Shown here: positions 24,449 through 34,152 of the stretch, in pieces
Layout: the number at the start of each line of letters is the position of its first letter
Position numbering within the stretch: position 1 is the first letter of the stretch
DNA from: Actinomycetota bacterium
GTDB lineage: Bacteria > Actinomycetota > Acidimicrobiia > Acidimicrobiales > Ilumatobacteraceae
Assembly: GCA_963169665.1 (NCBI GenBank)
Contig: CAUJET010000043.1
Location: forward strand, 62,001 to 126,000
DNA length: 64,000 nt
Direction of reading: 5' to 3'
Position numbers and translations under genes: made by a program
Notes under the pieces: model-generated
Told to the model about the DNA's origin: nothing
The model's database searches: none
What the model saw: only the letters and a program-made list of their open reading frames with translations

Positions 24449-25237
24449 TCACGTCCGCACTGCCCGACGGCTCGCGACCAGGCCGAGGAGCTCGGCGACC
24501 GCAGCGACGTCGTCGATGCGATGACCGGCCGAGGTGGGACCGACACCGACCTTCACGCCCACGTCGTCGGCGCCGAGCGCCGTGAACGCGTCCTCGTCGG
24601 TGAGGTCGTCGCCGACGAAGAAGACGGCGTCGGCGCCCACCGCCGCACGGATCTGTTGGAGCGCGATCCCCTTGTGGGTGTCGACGACGGTGAGCTCCAC
24701 CACGTCCTTGCCGTGTTTCACGCTCACGCCCGGCAGCGATCCGGGGCCGAGCAGCACCGACGCGACGAGGTCGGGTACGAGCAACGGGTCGACCTGGCGG
24801 GTGTGGAACGCCACGCTGGCCGGCTTGCGCTCGACGCGAGCACCGGGCACCCGATCTGCGAGTTCTGCGATCGTCGCCGTGATCGCATCGAGCAGTCCGT
24901 CGGCGCCGGGGTGCATGCCGTCGATCACGCCCGGCTCGAACTCGCTGCCGTGCGAGCCGACGAGGCGGGCCTCGCCCGCCAGGCCGCTCAGGATCGTGAG
25001 ATCGTGCAGCGATCGTCCGGACACGAGTGCGACATGGGTCTGAGGCAGGTGGGCGAGGAGTCGGAGCGCGAGCACCGCCGCTTCGTTCGGACGAGCGCGC
25101 CCAGGATCGTCGACCAGTTCGGACAGCGTGCCGTCGTAGTCGCTCGCCACCAGCACCACGGGGTGGGCGACGAACCGTTCGACCTCGGCGCGCAACGCCT
25201 CGTCGACACCGCCCGTGCTGCTCGCCGTGCCGGTCAC
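24449..25237 (-). CDS. otsB: trehalose-6-phosphate phosphatase
   Basis: A 262-residue HAD-superfamily phosphatase. Motif I is [11 protein letters not shown] with the nucleophilic Asp, motif II is in ALVSGRS and motif IV is [10 protein letters not shown]. It removes phosphate from trehalose 6-phosphate, the second step of trehalose synthesis. The GTG at 25237 overlaps the otsA stop (GTGA), so it is translationally coupled to otsA; a longer frame exists but would overlap otsA widely. Confidence 0.93.
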   Translation of the reverse strand: MTGTASSTGGVDEALRAEVERFVAHPVVLVASDYDGTLSELVDDPGRARPNEAAVLALRLLAHLPQTHVALVSGRSLHDLTILSGLAGEARLVGSHGSEFEPGVIDGMHPGADGLLDAITATIAELADRVPGARVERKPASVAFHTRQVDPLLVPDLVASVLLGPGSLPGVSVKHGKDVVELTVVDTHKGIALQQIRAAVGADAVFFVGDDLTDEDAFTALGADDVGVKVGVGPTSAGHRIDDVAAVAELLGLVASRRAVRT

Positions 25238-26880
25238 GACGAGATCACCGGTGCCGCCGACGCCGCCGTCGACGGCGGGACCGCCTCGAGGTCGGCCAGG
25301 AACTGTCCGGCCCACCACGCGGCGTCGTCACGGTGCACACCCCGGCCGAGGGCCGCCATCCGCCGCCGGTGCTGTCGGCGGTCACCGTTCACCGCCTCGT
25401 CGATGGCCGACTCGAGCGCACGGACGTCGAACGGGTTCACCAGCACGGCCTGGCGCATCTGGTGCGCTGCGCCCGCGAACTCCGACAGGATCAGTACGCC
25501 GTCGAGGTCGACCCGCGCTGCCACGTACTCCTTGGCCACGAGGTTCATGCCGTCGCGGAACGGCGTCACGAGCATGACGTCCGCGGCGAGGTAGAGGGCG
25601 ACCAGCTCGTGCAGGTCCTGGCCCTGGTGCAGGTACTTCACGGCCGTACCGCCGAGTGCGCCGAAGTCGCCGTTGATGGCGCCCGCCATCTGCTCCACGA
25701 GTGTGCGCGTCTCGGCGTAGCCGGGCGCCTCGTCGCGGCTCGGCTGCGCGATCTGCACGAACACCGTGCTCGCCGGATCGATGCGACCCGACTCGAGCAG
25801 GGCGCGGAACGCGCGAAGCCGCACCTCGATGCCTTTGGTGTAGTCGAGCCGGTCGACGCCGAGCAGCACGGTGTGTGGATCGCCGAGTTCGCGACGGATC
25901 TCGACCGCGCGAGCGCGGGTGGCCGGTTCGGTCGCGATCGTACGGATCCGTTGAGCGTCGATGCCGACCGGATAGGTGCCCACGCGGATCCGACGACCCT
26001 CGTGCACGAGCTGGCGCCCGTCGAGGCGGGCGCCGAGCACGCGGCGGGCGACGAGCCGGAAGTTGTCGGCGCCCACGGCGGTCTGGAACCCGACCACGTC
26101 CGCGCCGAGCAACCCTGCGATCAGCTCCGCCCGCCACGGCAGGCGCAGGAACAGCTCCTGCGCGGGGAACGGGATGTGGAGGAAGAACCCGATCTGCAGG
26201 TCGGGGCGCAGCTCGCGCAGCAGCTTCGGCACGAGCTGCAGCTGATAGTCGTGGACCCACACGGTGGCACCGGGCGAGGCGATTGCGGCGGTCTGCTGGG
26301 CGAACCGACGGTTGACGGCCTCGTACGCCTCCCACCACGACTGGTGGAACTGCGGGACGAAGATCGCGTCGTGGAAGAGCGGCCACAGCGTGCCGTTGGA
26401 GAACCCCTCGTAGAACCCCTGCTGCTCCGCCGCGGTGATGGCCACCGGGTGGAGGTCGATGCCCTCGTGCTCGAAGGCGGAGAGCGCCGGCGCCGACGGC
26501 TCGTCCGGCGAGCCCGTCCATCCCACCCAGCTCGTTCGGCTGGTGCGGACCACCGGCTCGAGGGCGGACACCAACCCGCCCGGGCTGCGTTCCCAGCGGT
26601 CGGCCGGCACCGTCGGCGCGTCTGCCGGGGAATCCGTCGACGGGTCGTCATGTGCCGTCGCCGCATCGCTGTCGGGCACACGGCGGACCGGCAGCCGGTT
26701 GGCGACGACCACCAGGTGGCGGCGGCGCGGTGTCGGCATCGCGATCGGCGGCGCGGCCGGCTGCCGTTCGGGCTGCGGTTCGGGTCCCTCGACCAGCGGG
26801 AACGACAGCTCGGAATCCGCGGGCAGGGTCGCTCGGAGAGCCGGCTCGGCGCGCGGCGGTGCAGCGGAGGGAGAACTCAT
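25234..26880 (-). CDS. otsA: trehalose-6-phosphate synthase
   Basis: A 548-residue GT20 glycosyltransferase that joins glucose from a nucleotide sugar to glucose 6-phosphate. Motifs in order: [56 protein letters not shown], and the C-terminal [15 protein letters not shown] with [10 protein letters not shown]. The ATG at 26880 leaves a non-conserved Pro/Ala-rich N-terminal extension of about 50 residues. A later start is possible. It forms an operon with otsB, probably for osmoprotection. Confidence 0.93.
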   Translation of the reverse strand: MSSPSAAPPRAEPALRATLPADSELSFPLVEGPEPQPERQPAAPPIAMPTPRRRHLVVVANRLPVRRVPDSDAATAHDDPSTDSPADAPTVPADRWERSPGGLVSALEPVVRTSRTSWVGWTGSPDEPSAPALSAFEHEGIDLHPVAITAAEQQGFYEGFSNGTLWPLFHDAIFVPQFHQSWWEAYEAVNRRFAQQTAAIASPGATVWVHDYQLQLVPKLLRELRPDLQIGFFLHIPFPAQELFLRLPWRAELIAGLLGADVVGFQTAVGADNFRLVARRVLGARLDGRQLVHEGRRIRVGTYPVGIDAQRIRTIATEPATRARAVEIRRELGDPHTVLLGVDRLDYTKGIEVRLRAFRALLESGRIDPASTVFVQIAQPSRDEAPGYAETRTLVEQMAGAINGDFGALGGTAVKYLHQGQDLHELVALYLAADVMLVTPFRDGMNLVAKEYVAARVDLDGVLILSEFAGAAHQMRQAVLVNPFDVRALESAIDEAVNGDRRQHRRRMAALGRGVHRDDAAWWAGQFLADLEAVPPSTAASAAPVISS

Positions 26881-26938
26881 GACCAGTTGTTCCCTCGCGT
26901 GGCCGACTCCAACCACCGCGGTCGGACGGTCGGTCGCC

Positions 26939-27388
26939 TCAGCCGGCGCGGAGCTTCTCGATCGCCTTGTCGATGCGTCGCGCCCGCGTGTCGGCTGCCT
27001 TGGCCTCCTCGATCGCACGCACGTGCTCCTTGCGGTGCGACGGCGCGAGCGAGTCGAAGCGCCCTCGCAGCCCGTTCGTGTCGAGCGCCGCGGCGAGGTC
27101 GGCGGGTACGGCGATCTTCTTCGGCACGGCGTCGAGCGCGATCGTCACGTCGACCTGGTCGCCGCCAGCGGTCCCGGTGAGCGCACGACGCTCGGCGCTG
27201 AGCGGGATCATCACCCGGCCGCCCATCGAGCCGAGGGTCGTGGCGAACGAGGCACCGTTGATGGTGACCGTCACCGCCGGGCGCTTGCCGGCGCCGAGCT
27301 CGACCACCACGGTGTCGGGCACCTCGATGCCGGTGGCGGTCGCACCGCTGCGCTCGATGGTCGCGGCGAAGGTGATGGGCGTCGTCAT
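26939..27388 (-). CDS. YdeI/DUF1905-like protein
   Basis: A 149-residue protein. The N-terminal DUF1905 beta-barrel part (ATIERSGATATGIEVP, then VTINGASFATTLGSMGG) is joined to a C-terminal YdeI/OmpD-associated helical tail rich in Lys/Arg and Glu (SLAPSHRKEHVRAIEEAK). The function of the family is not well defined. The ATG at 27388 precedes the first strand. It is divergent from the flavoprotein gene with a 34-bp gap. Confidence 0.75.
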   Translation of the reverse strand: MTTPITFAATIERSGATATGIEVPDTVVVELGAGKRPAVTVTINGASFATTLGSMGGRVMIPLSAERRALTGTAGGDQVDVTIALDAVPKKIAVPADLAAALDTNGLRGRFDSLAPSHRKEHVRAIEEAKAADTRARRIDKAIEKLRAG

Positions 27389-27422
27389 GCGGCGATCATC
27401 GCGCGGGCCATAGCCTGGGCCG

Positions 27423-28706
27423 ATGCCCGACCGGACCGACGCGTCACCCGACCGTCGGCCGACGGCAGCGGTCGTTGGTGGCGGTCCGGCAGGGCTGATC
27501 GCCGCCGAGGTGCTCGCCGACGCCGGCTGGTCGGTCACGGTCCATGACCACATGGCGTCGGTCGGCCGCAAGCTGCTGCTGGCCGGGCGTGGCGGCCTGA
27601 ACATCACCCACAGCGAGCCGCTCGACCACCTGCTCGACCGCTACGGCCCCGCTCGTCCCCGCCTCGAGGCGGCCGTGCGCGCGTGGGATGCCGCTGCCCT
27701 GCGCGCCTGGTGCGCCGGTCTCGGCGAGCCGACCTTCGTCGGGTCGAGCGGTCGTGTCTTCCCGTCGTCGTTCCGGGCCACACCGCTGCTGCGCGCCTGG
27801 CTGGCGCGGCTGGCGGCGTCGGGCGTGACGGTCGCGACGCGCCACCGGTTCGTCGGCTTCGGCCCGGTCGAGCGCAGCATCGTGCTCGACACGCCCGATG
27901 GTCGGATCACGTCGGAGGTCGACGCCGTCGTCTTGGCCCTGGGCGGTGCGAGCTGGCCCCGGGTCGGCTCCGACGGTGGATGGGTCGACGCGCTCGTCGG
28001 CGCCGGCGTCGCGGTCGCCCCGATGCGCCCGGCCAATTGCGGGCTGCTCGTGCCGTGGCGAGACGAGTTCGTCGGCCGCCACGAGGGCGCGCCGGTGAAG
28101 GACGTCGAGCTGTCGGTCGACGGTGTCGCGGTGCGCGGCGACGTGGTGGTCACCGCGGCCGGGATCGAGGGCGGCCCCGTGTACGCGCTCGCCGCATCAG
28201 TGCGCGACCACATCGAATCCGAGGGGTCCTGCACGCCGACGTTCGACCTGCGCCCCGGCCGCCCCGTCGCACAGTTGGCCGAGCGCATCGCGAGCGCGCG
28301 ACCCGGCGACTCGACGAGCACCGTCCTGCGCCGCGCCCTCGGGTTGTCGCCGGTGGCCTCGGCGCTCGTGCGCGAACTGGGCGGACGGCACCTGCCCACC
28401 GACCCGTCGGCGCTCGCCGCGCTGGTGAAGGCGCTGCCGTGCACCGTGGTGGCGACGATGCCGATCGCCCGGGCGATCTCATCGGCCGGTGGCATCCGAC
28501 TCGACGAGGTCGACGAGAGCTTCATGCTCCGCCGGCTGCCGGGGGTGTTCGTCGCCGGGGAGATGATCGACTGGGAGGCGCCGACGGGCGGCTACCTGCT
28601 GCAGGCGTCGTTCAGCACGGGCGTGGCTGCGGCCCGCGGGGCGATCGCCTGGCAGCGCGCGACGGTCGGGGCAGAGACGGACGAGAGGGCGGGTCGCGAT
28701 GGGTGA
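27423..28706 (+). CDS. HI0933-like NAD(P)/FAD-dependent flavoprotein
   Basis: A 427-residue flavoprotein of the BaiN/HI0933 (TIGR03862-type) family. It has an N-terminal Rossmann motif VVGGGPAGLIAAEVLA, then GRKLLLAGRGGLNITHSE, which is a family hallmark. ALGGASWPRVGSDGGW and the C-terminal GEMIDWEAPTGGYLLQASFSTG follow. The reaction is unknown for most members; some reduce cyclic substrates. The last codons overlap the next gene by 8 nt. Confidence 0.85.
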   Translation: MPDRTDASPDRRPTAAVVGGGPAGLIAAEVLADAGWSVTVHDHMASVGRKLLLAGRGGLNITHSEPLDHLLDRYGPARPRLEAAVRAWDAAALRAWCAGLGEPTFVGSSGRVFPSSFRATPLLRAWLARLAASGVTVATRHRFVGFGPVERSIVLDTPDGRITSEVDAVVLALGGASWPRVGSDGGWVDALVGAGVAVAPMRPANCGLLVPWRDEFVGRHEGAPVKDVELSVDGVAVRGDVVVTAAGIEGGPVYALAASVRDHIESEGSCTPTFDLRPGRPVAQLAERIASARPGDSTSTVLRRALGLSPVASALVRELGGRHLPTDPSALAALVKALPCTVVATMPIARAISSAGGIRLDEVDESFMLRRLPGVFVAGEMIDWEAPTGGYLLQASFSTGVAAARGAIAWQRATVGAETDERAGRDG

Positions 28707-29382
28707 CGGGCAGGACGGGCAGGACCGGCAGGGCGGCTACGTCGAGGTCGACGCGGGCGACACGCTGTGGCGCTTCGAGCGCGCCTTCCTCACCTCGAAC
28801 TGGACGTGCATCTGGGGGCGTGGGTGCCACGGCATCGGCACCGAACGCGCCGCGCACCTCGGGCACGGCTGCTGCTCGCTCGGCGCCGAACTCGACGGGC
28901 TCGACGAGGCGCGCAACGTGGCGGCGCTCGCGGCCACGCTCCCCGCAGCGCGGTTCCAGTTCCACGCCGAGGCGGCCACGCCCGCCGGTGTCTTCAGCGA
29001 CGACACGTTCACCAACACACGCGTGGTCGACGGCGCGTGCATCTTCCTCAACCGGCCCGACTTCGCCGGCGGCGCCGGGTGCGCGCTGCACCTCGGCGCC
29101 CTCGACACCGACGAGTCGCCGCTCGACTGGAAGCCGTCGGTGTGCTGGCAGCTCCCCGTGAAGGTCGACTGGGTGATGCGCGACGACGACGTGGAGGTGG
29201 CCACCGTGCACGGGTGGACCCGCGCCGACTGGGGCGACGACGGCGAGGCGATGGCGTGGGTCTGCACCGAGGAGCCCGAGGCGTACGTGGGCGACCGACC
29301 GGTGATCGAGTCGCTCGCCGAGGAGCTCACGGCCATCGCCGGCGACGAGGTGGTCGTCGAACTCCGCCGCAGGCTGTCCTGA
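28699..29382 (+). CDS. conserved hypothetical Cys-containing protein
   Basis: A 227-residue protein with no signal peptide or membrane segment. A conserved-looking cluster of Cys and His (NWTCIWGRGCHGIG, then HLGHGCCSLGAEL) near residues 33-62 is followed by NRPDFAGGAGCALHLGAL. It suggests a bound metal ion or Fe-S cluster. The remainder is acidic. I do not recognise the function. It overlaps the flavoprotein gene by 8 nt, so the two are probably co-expressed and may work together. Confidence 0.6.
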   Translation: MGDGQDGQDRQGGYVEVDAGDTLWRFERAFLTSNWTCIWGRGCHGIGTERAAHLGHGCCSLGAELDGLDEARNVAALAATLPAARFQFHAEAATPAGVFSDDTFTNTRVVDGACIFLNRPDFAGGAGCALHLGALDTDESPLDWKPSVCWQLPVKVDWVMRDDDVEVATVHGWTRADWGDDGEAMAWVCTEEPEAYVGDRPVIESLAEELTAIAGDEVVVELRRRLS

Positions 29383-29523
29383 CCGCACGAGCGGATGCGC
29401 CTCGCGGCGCGATGGGGTGTGCGAACCAGCGATGATTCCGAGGGGCGACGCTCGTCCACCGGGGGCACACCAGACGCAGGTGCCGTCCGGACTGCCCCGG
29501 CGTCCCACGAGAGGAACGACCCC

Positions 29524-30729
29524 ATGACCGACACCGTCAGCGACGTCCAGCTCACCCGACCTGAGCAGCGCCTCGACTTCGAGCCGGCCGGCGACCGGAT
29601 GCCCGACGACCTCGACGGCCCGATCCTGCTCGTCGGCACCCGCAAGGGTGCGTTCGTCCTCGCGGCCGACGCGGCGCGCGACCGGTGGGCGATCACGCCG
29701 CCGATGTTCCTCGGACACATCGTGCAGCACCTCGTGCTCGACCCTCGCGACCGCACGACGATGGTGATGGCGTGCAAGACCGGGCACCTCGGGCCCACGG
29801 TGTTCCGCTCCACCGACCTCGGCGTCACCTGGACCGAGGCGAGTCGGCCGCCCGCGTTCACACCGGGCGACGCCCACGGGCGCGCCGTGCGCACGGTGTT
29901 CTGGCTCACCCCGGCACACGCCGATCAGCCGGGTGTCTGGTACGCCGGCACGTCACCGCAGGGGCTGTTCCGCTCCGACGACGGCGGCGACACCTGGTCG
30001 GCCGTGAGCGGGTGGAACGACCATCCGATGTGGGGTGAGTGGGCCGAGTGGCCCGACACCGAAGGCACGCCCGACGGCTCGCTCCTGCATTCGGTGATGA
30101 TCGACCCTCGCGACCCGGCGCACCTCTACGTCGGGCTCTCGGGCGGTGGCGTGTTCGAATCGACCGACGGGGGTGCCGACTGGCGGCCGATGAACGCCGG
30201 CTGCACGGTCGACTTCCTCCCCGATCCGAACCCCGAGTGGGGGCAGGACCCGCACTGCGTGCGCATGCACCCTGCACATCCCGATCGGCTGTATCAGCAG
30301 AGCCACTGCGGGATCTACCGCATCGACCGGCCGTCCGAGCGGTGGGAGCGCATCGGCGCCAACATGCCGGCCGAGGTGGGCGACATCGGCTTCCCGATCG
30401 AGCTGCACCCGCGCGACCCCGACACCGCCTGGGTGTTCCCGATGGACGGCACCGAGGTGTGGCCGCGCACGAGCCCCGACGGCCGGCCCGCCGCCTACGT
30501 CACCCACGACGCCGGTGCCACCTGGCACCGCCAGGACAGCGGCTTCCCCGCTCGCGGCTGGTTCACCGTCAAGCGCCAGGCGATGTGCTCCGACGGCGGC
30601 ACGCCGCTCGGCCTCTACCTCGGCACCACGAGCGGCGAGATCTGGGCGAGCGCCGACGAGGGGCAGACCTGGCGCTGCATCGCCGCACACCTGCCCGAGG
30701 TGTACGCGCTCGAGGTCGCCCACCGGTGA
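29524..30729 (+). CDS. BNR/sortilin-type beta-propeller repeat protein
   Basis: A 401-residue protein with repeated Asp-box motifs, for example FRSTDLGVTWTEA, FRSDDGGDTWSAV, FESTDGGADWRPM and THDAGATWHRQ. These define a BNR/exo-sialidase-like or sortilin-like propeller. No signal peptide is seen. True sialidase residues are not evident, so it is more likely a scaffold or a hydrolase-like protein of unknown function. The ATG at 29524 follows GAGAGGAACG. The stop overlaps the GTG of the next gene (GTGA), indicating translational coupling with a MoaD-like protein. Confidence 0.75.
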   Translation: MTDTVSDVQLTRPEQRLDFEPAGDRMPDDLDGPILLVGTRKGAFVLAADAARDRWAITPPMFLGHIVQHLVLDPRDRTTMVMACKTGHLGPTVFRSTDLGVTWTEASRPPAFTPGDAHGRAVRTVFWLTPAHADQPGVWYAGTSPQGLFRSDDGGDTWSAVSGWNDHPMWGEWAEWPDTEGTPDGSLLHSVMIDPRDPAHLYVGLSGGGVFESTDGGADWRPMNAGCTVDFLPDPNPEWGQDPHCVRMHPAHPDRLYQQSHCGIYRIDRPSERWERIGANMPAEVGDIGFPIELHPRDPDTAWVFPMDGTEVWPRTSPDGRPAAYVTHDAGATWHRQDSGFPARGWFTVKRQAMCSDGGTPLGLYLGTTSGEIWASADEGQTWRCIAAHLPEVYALEVAHR

Positions 30730-30986
30730 AGGTCCGCATCCCGACGCCGCTGCGGTCGTACACCGCGGGCGAGGCCAACGTGACGGCCGCAGGCGCCACC
30801 GTGCGCGAACTGCTGGCCGACCTCGACCGGCAGTTCCCCGGCATCACCTTCCGCGTGGTGGACGAACAGGGCAGGCTGCGCCAGCACATGGTGGTTTTCC
30901 TCGGCCAGGACCGCTGCCGAGCGCTCGACACGTCGCTCGACGGCATCGACGAGGTCGTGTTGATGCAGGCCCTCTCCGGGGGCTGA
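30726..30986 (+). CDS. MoaD/ThiS-family small protein
   Basis: An 86-residue beta-grasp protein (VRIPTPLRSYTAGEANVTA, then VRELLADLDRQFPG) that ends in Gly-Gly. The terminal diglycine is the activation site of sulfur carriers such as MoaD and ThiS. No molybdopterin or thiamine genes are near. It is coupled to the BNR-repeat protein by a GTGA overlap, so it may serve that protein instead. Confidence 0.75.
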   Translation: MKVRIPTPLRSYTAGEANVTAAGATVRELLADLDRQFPGITFRVVDEQGRLRQHMVVFLGQDRCRALDTSLDGIDEVVLMQALSGG

Positions 30987-31015
30987 CGGGGCTGACGGGG
31001 CTGACGAGGCTGACG
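30982..31015. repeat. 9-bp tandem microrepeat after the MoaD-like gene
   Basis: GCTGACG occurs at 30982, 30991, 31000 and 31009 with an exact 9-bp period. The first copy contains the stop codon of the MoaD-like gene. Confidence 0.7.
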
Positions 31016-31058
31016 AGGCGACGGGACCGTTCGGGCGGGCTCTGTCAGGATCTCCGCC

Positions 31059-31841
31059 GTGGACACGAGCCGTCCCCCGATCACCGTGACCTGGGTGGGT
31101 CACGCGACCGTGCTGGTCGAGGTCGACGGGTTCCGTCTGATCACCGACCCGGCGCTCACGCCGCGGATGGCGCACCTGCGCCGGCACGTGCCGTCGCCGG
31201 ACATCGGTCGGGTCGACACGGTCGCGATCTCGCACGTGCACATGGATCATCTCCACGTCGCGTCGCTCCGGCGCGTGGCCGGCGACGCCCGGCTCGTGGT
31301 GCCGCGAGGTGCAGCCCCGCTCGTCGCCGGACTGCGGGCACGCCGGCTCGACGAGGTGGAGCGCGGCGATCGACTCGTGCTGCGTGCCGCCACCGGCGAC
31401 ACACCGGAGATCGCGCTCGCCGTCGTGCCGGCCAACCACGCCGACGCACGCGGGCCGCACTCGCGGGTCACTGCCGCACCCGTCGGGTACGTGGTGGAAG
31501 TGGGCGACCGACGCACCTACTTCGCCGGCGACACCGATCTGTTCGACGAAATGCACGACCTCGGGCCGCTCGACGTGGCGTTGCTGCCGATCTGGGGATG
31601 GGGTCCGACCCTCGGCGACCGGCACCTCGATCCGGATCGGGCGGCGATCGCCACCACGTGGCTGCGTCCACAGCAGGTGGTGCCGATCCACTGGGGCACC
31701 TACAGCCCCATGCGGCCGCAGCGCGGGGCGCCGCCGTGGTTGGAGAACCCGTTGCAGGCGTTCCGCGACGAACTCGACGCGCACGCCGCGGGGGAGCGGC
31801 TCACCGTCCTGAGACCCGGGGAGTCGCTCGAGCTCGTCTGA
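31059..31841 (+). CDS. metallo-beta-lactamase-fold hydrolase (UlaG-like)
   Basis: A 260-residue MBL-fold protein. WVGHATVLVEVDGFRLITDPAL begins the fold, SHVHMDHLH is the metal-binding HxHxDH motif, and PANHAD, FAGDTDLF and PIHWGTY carry later metal ligands. This arrangement is typical of the UlaG/N-acyl-phosphatidylethanolamine phospholipase D-like branch. Substrate unknown. GTG start at 31059. It is convergent with the permease gene 13 bp downstream. Confidence 0.85.
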   Translation: MDTSRPPITVTWVGHATVLVEVDGFRLITDPALTPRMAHLRRHVPSPDIGRVDTVAISHVHMDHLHVASLRRVAGDARLVVPRGAAPLVAGLRARRLDEVERGDRLVLRAATGDTPEIALAVVPANHADARGPHSRVTAAPVGYVVEVGDRRTYFAGDTDLFDEMHDLGPLDVALLPIWGWGPTLGDRHLDPDRAAIATTWLRPQQVVPIHWGTYSPMRPQRGAPPWLENPLQAFRDELDAHAAGERLTVLRPGESLELV

Positions 31842-31854
31842 TCACCTGCCGCGC

Positions 31855-32892
31855 TCAGTGCGGGTGGCGGTGGTGCAGATCGGGCACGTGGTCGTGGGCG
31901 TGCACGAGCTCGTCGTGGTGGTGCGGATGGGCGTGACGGCCGACGAAGCCGTCGGGATGCACGTGTGCGTGGTGGTCGTCGGGGTGGCCCGGCAGGTGTT
32001 CGTGCTCGTGTTCGTGATCGAGCGGATCGTGGTGGTGGAGATGCTCGTGCCCGGACCGCAGCGACAGCGCGACGCCGGTGAGCGCCAACGCCATCGCCAC
32101 CAGCTGCCGGGTCACGAGTGCGTCGTCGAGGAACGTCCAGGCGATGACGGCGCCGAGGAACGGCGAGGTGGCGAACACCACCTGGGCGCGGGCGGCGCCC
32201 AGCATCCGGGCCCCGCGCACCCACAGCGTGATCGAGGCGCCGTAGCCGAGCGCGCCCACCAGGAGTGCACCGAGCACCTGGGCAGCGGTCGCGTCGCCGG
32301 CGCCGAACCACACGAGTCCGATCACCAGGTTGCAGGTGCCGGCCACGAGCCCCTTCAGCAGCGTCACGTGGTGCGGGGCGACATGATCGATGCGGGCGGT
32401 CGCGCCGTTGTCGAATCCCCAGCACACGCATGCCCCGACCACCGCGACGGCGCCGAGGCTCCAACCGGTCGGGCGGTCCCACACGAGCAGGGCACCGCCC
32501 GCGGTCACCACCGCGGCGGCCGTCCACATCCGTGCGCCGAGGTGCTCGCGGTACACCGTGGCCGCCACGAGCACCGTCGCCGCGAGTTCGAGGTTGAGCA
32601 GCAGCGACGCCGACGATGCCGACGTCCGCGTGAGACCGGTGGTGAGCAGGGCAGGGCCGACCAGGCCGCCGGCGACGATCGCGACCAGCACCAGGCGAGC
32701 GTCGGCGCGCAGCGCGCTCGCCCGGAGGGGGGAACGCCCGACGAAGGGCACCATGGCGAGGGCGGCTCCGAGGTAGAGCAGGCCGGCCAGCACGAGCGGC
32801 TCGATGTCCCTGGCCAGCACCGATGCTGCGGGCGTGGACGCACCGAACAGCACGGCCGCCGCCAGACACAGCGCCACGCCTGATCGACCCAC
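31855..32892 (-). CDS. EamA/DMT-family permease with histidine-rich C-terminal tail
   Basis: A 345-residue protein with about ten hydrophobic helices in the two-fold EamA arrangement (first helix GVALCLAAAVLFGASTPAAS). A cytoplasmic-type tail of about 65 residues after LSLRSG is extremely His-rich (HEHEHEHLPGH, HAHPHHHD). The core family exports small metabolites or amino acids. The tail looks like a metal (Ni, Co, Zn) binding segment, so a link to metal is possible but unproven. GTG start at 32892, directly before the first helix. Confidence 0.85.
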   Translation of the reverse strand: MGRSGVALCLAAAVLFGASTPAASVLARDIEPLVLAGLLYLGAALAMVPFVGRSPLRASALRADARLVLVAIVAGGLVGPALLTTGLTRTSASSASLLLNLELAATVLVAATVYREHLGARMWTAAAVVTAGGALLVWDRPTGWSLGAVAVVGACVCWGFDNGATARIDHVAPHHVTLLKGLVAGTCNLVIGLVWFGAGDATAAQVLGALLVGALGYGASITLWVRGARMLGAARAQVVFATSPFLGAVIAWTFLDDALVTRQLVAMALALTGVALSLRSGHEHLHHHDPLDHEHEHEHLPGHPDDHHAHVHPDGFVGRHAHPHHHDELVHAHDHVPDLHHRHPH

Positions 32893-33021
32893 GAGGCCGG
32901 ATCGTACGCCCCAGACCCGCCTCGGCTGGGCAGCCGATGCCCGTCCGGCCGACCGAGGCGGCAGACTGGTGGGGTTCCCGGGATGGCGGCTCCCGGTCGA
33001 TCACCTTCGAGGAGTTCCATC

Positions 33022-34143
33022 GTGCAATCACGTCCCCCGCGACACCGACGTCAGCAGGGCGCGGCCATGTTCGTCCTCGTCCCGTTGACCGGGGCGATGG
33101 TTCTCGCCGCGTGCAGCGATTCGGCCGAGGTGTCGGTCGACACCGCCGTCGCCTCCACGGTCGCCGTCGTCACCACCGAGGCGCCGACCACCACGGTCGC
33201 GCCCACGACGACGGCGATCCCCACCACGACGACCGAGGCGGTGACGACGACGACCGAGCCGCCGCCGCCCGTGTACCCGCTCACGGGAGTGCTTGCGACC
33301 GACCCCTTCATCGCCGCACTGCCCGCATTGGTGGTGAAGATCGACAACGCCCCCGGCGCCCGTCCGCAGAGCGGCATGAACGAGGCCGACATCGTCGTCG
33401 AGGAGATCGTCAACGACAACCTCACCCGGTTCGCCTTCGTGTTCCAGAGCCAGGGCGCCGATCCGGTCGGCCCGATCCGATCGGGCCGACTGCAGGACAT
33501 CGACCTGTTCGGCGCGTTCAACCACCCGCTGTTCGCATGGAGCGGCGGGAACCGCACCGTCACCGACGCGATCCGGGCGAGTGACCTCGTCGACATCGGG
33601 CCCAGCCGGGCGCCGGTCTACTTCCGCTCCGGCGACCGCACGGCTCCGCACAACCTCTACTCGAACACCGGTGCCCTGTGGGCCCAGGCACCGCAGGGTT
33701 CGCAGCCGCCCCAGCAGCAGTTCTCGTACCGCGCGGATGGCGAGACCGTGCAGGGCGCGCCCAGCCCCGGCGTGCTGATCACCCTCGACTCGATCGACGT
33801 GGAGTGGGCCTGGGACGAGGCCAGCGGTCTGTACCGGCGCACGATGGAGCGCCGCGTGCACGAGGACGTGCTCAGCGGGCCGGTCACCACGAACAACGTG
33901 GTCGTGCTCGAGATGACTTACCTGCCCGGCATCTCCGACAGCCCCGACGCACAGACGATCGGCACGGGTCGGGCGTTCGTCTTCACCGCTGGACACTACG
34001 TCGCAGCAACGTGGACCAGGGCCGATCGGCTCCAGCCGTTCACCCTCACCGCTGACGACGGTTCGGTGGTGGAACTCACGCCGGGACGGACCTTCATCGA
34101 GCTGCCCCGGGTCGACAAGACGATCGCCCGCCCCGCCGCCTGA
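33022..34143 (+). CDS. DUF3048-domain lipoprotein
   Basis: A 373-residue exported protein. A hydrophobic segment ending VLAAC gives the lipobox. A Thr/Pro-rich wall-spanning linker (about 40 residues) follows, then the DUF3048 domain with PLTGV, VVKIDNAPGARPQSGMNEADIV, PVGPIRSGR and the C-terminal region ending in an RTFIELPR motif. The GTG at 33022 has GGAG 7 nt upstream. YerB-like members are surface lipoproteins of unclear role. Confidence 0.85.
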   Translation: MQSRPPRHRRQQGAAMFVLVPLTGAMVLAACSDSAEVSVDTAVASTVAVVTTEAPTTTVAPTTTAIPTTTTEAVTTTTEPPPPVYPLTGVLATDPFIAALPALVVKIDNAPGARPQSGMNEADIVVEEIVNDNLTRFAFVFQSQGADPVGPIRSGRLQDIDLFGAFNHPLFAWSGGNRTVTDAIRASDLVDIGPSRAPVYFRSGDRTAPHNLYSNTGALWAQAPQGSQPPQQQFSYRADGETVQGAPSPGVLITLDSIDVEWAWDEASGLYRRTMERRVHEDVLSGPVTTNNVVVLEMTYLPGISDSPDAQTIGTGRAFVFTAGHYVAATWTRADRLQPFTLTADDGSVVELTPGRTFIELPRVDKTIARPAA

Positions 34144-34152
34144 CGCGGTGCG

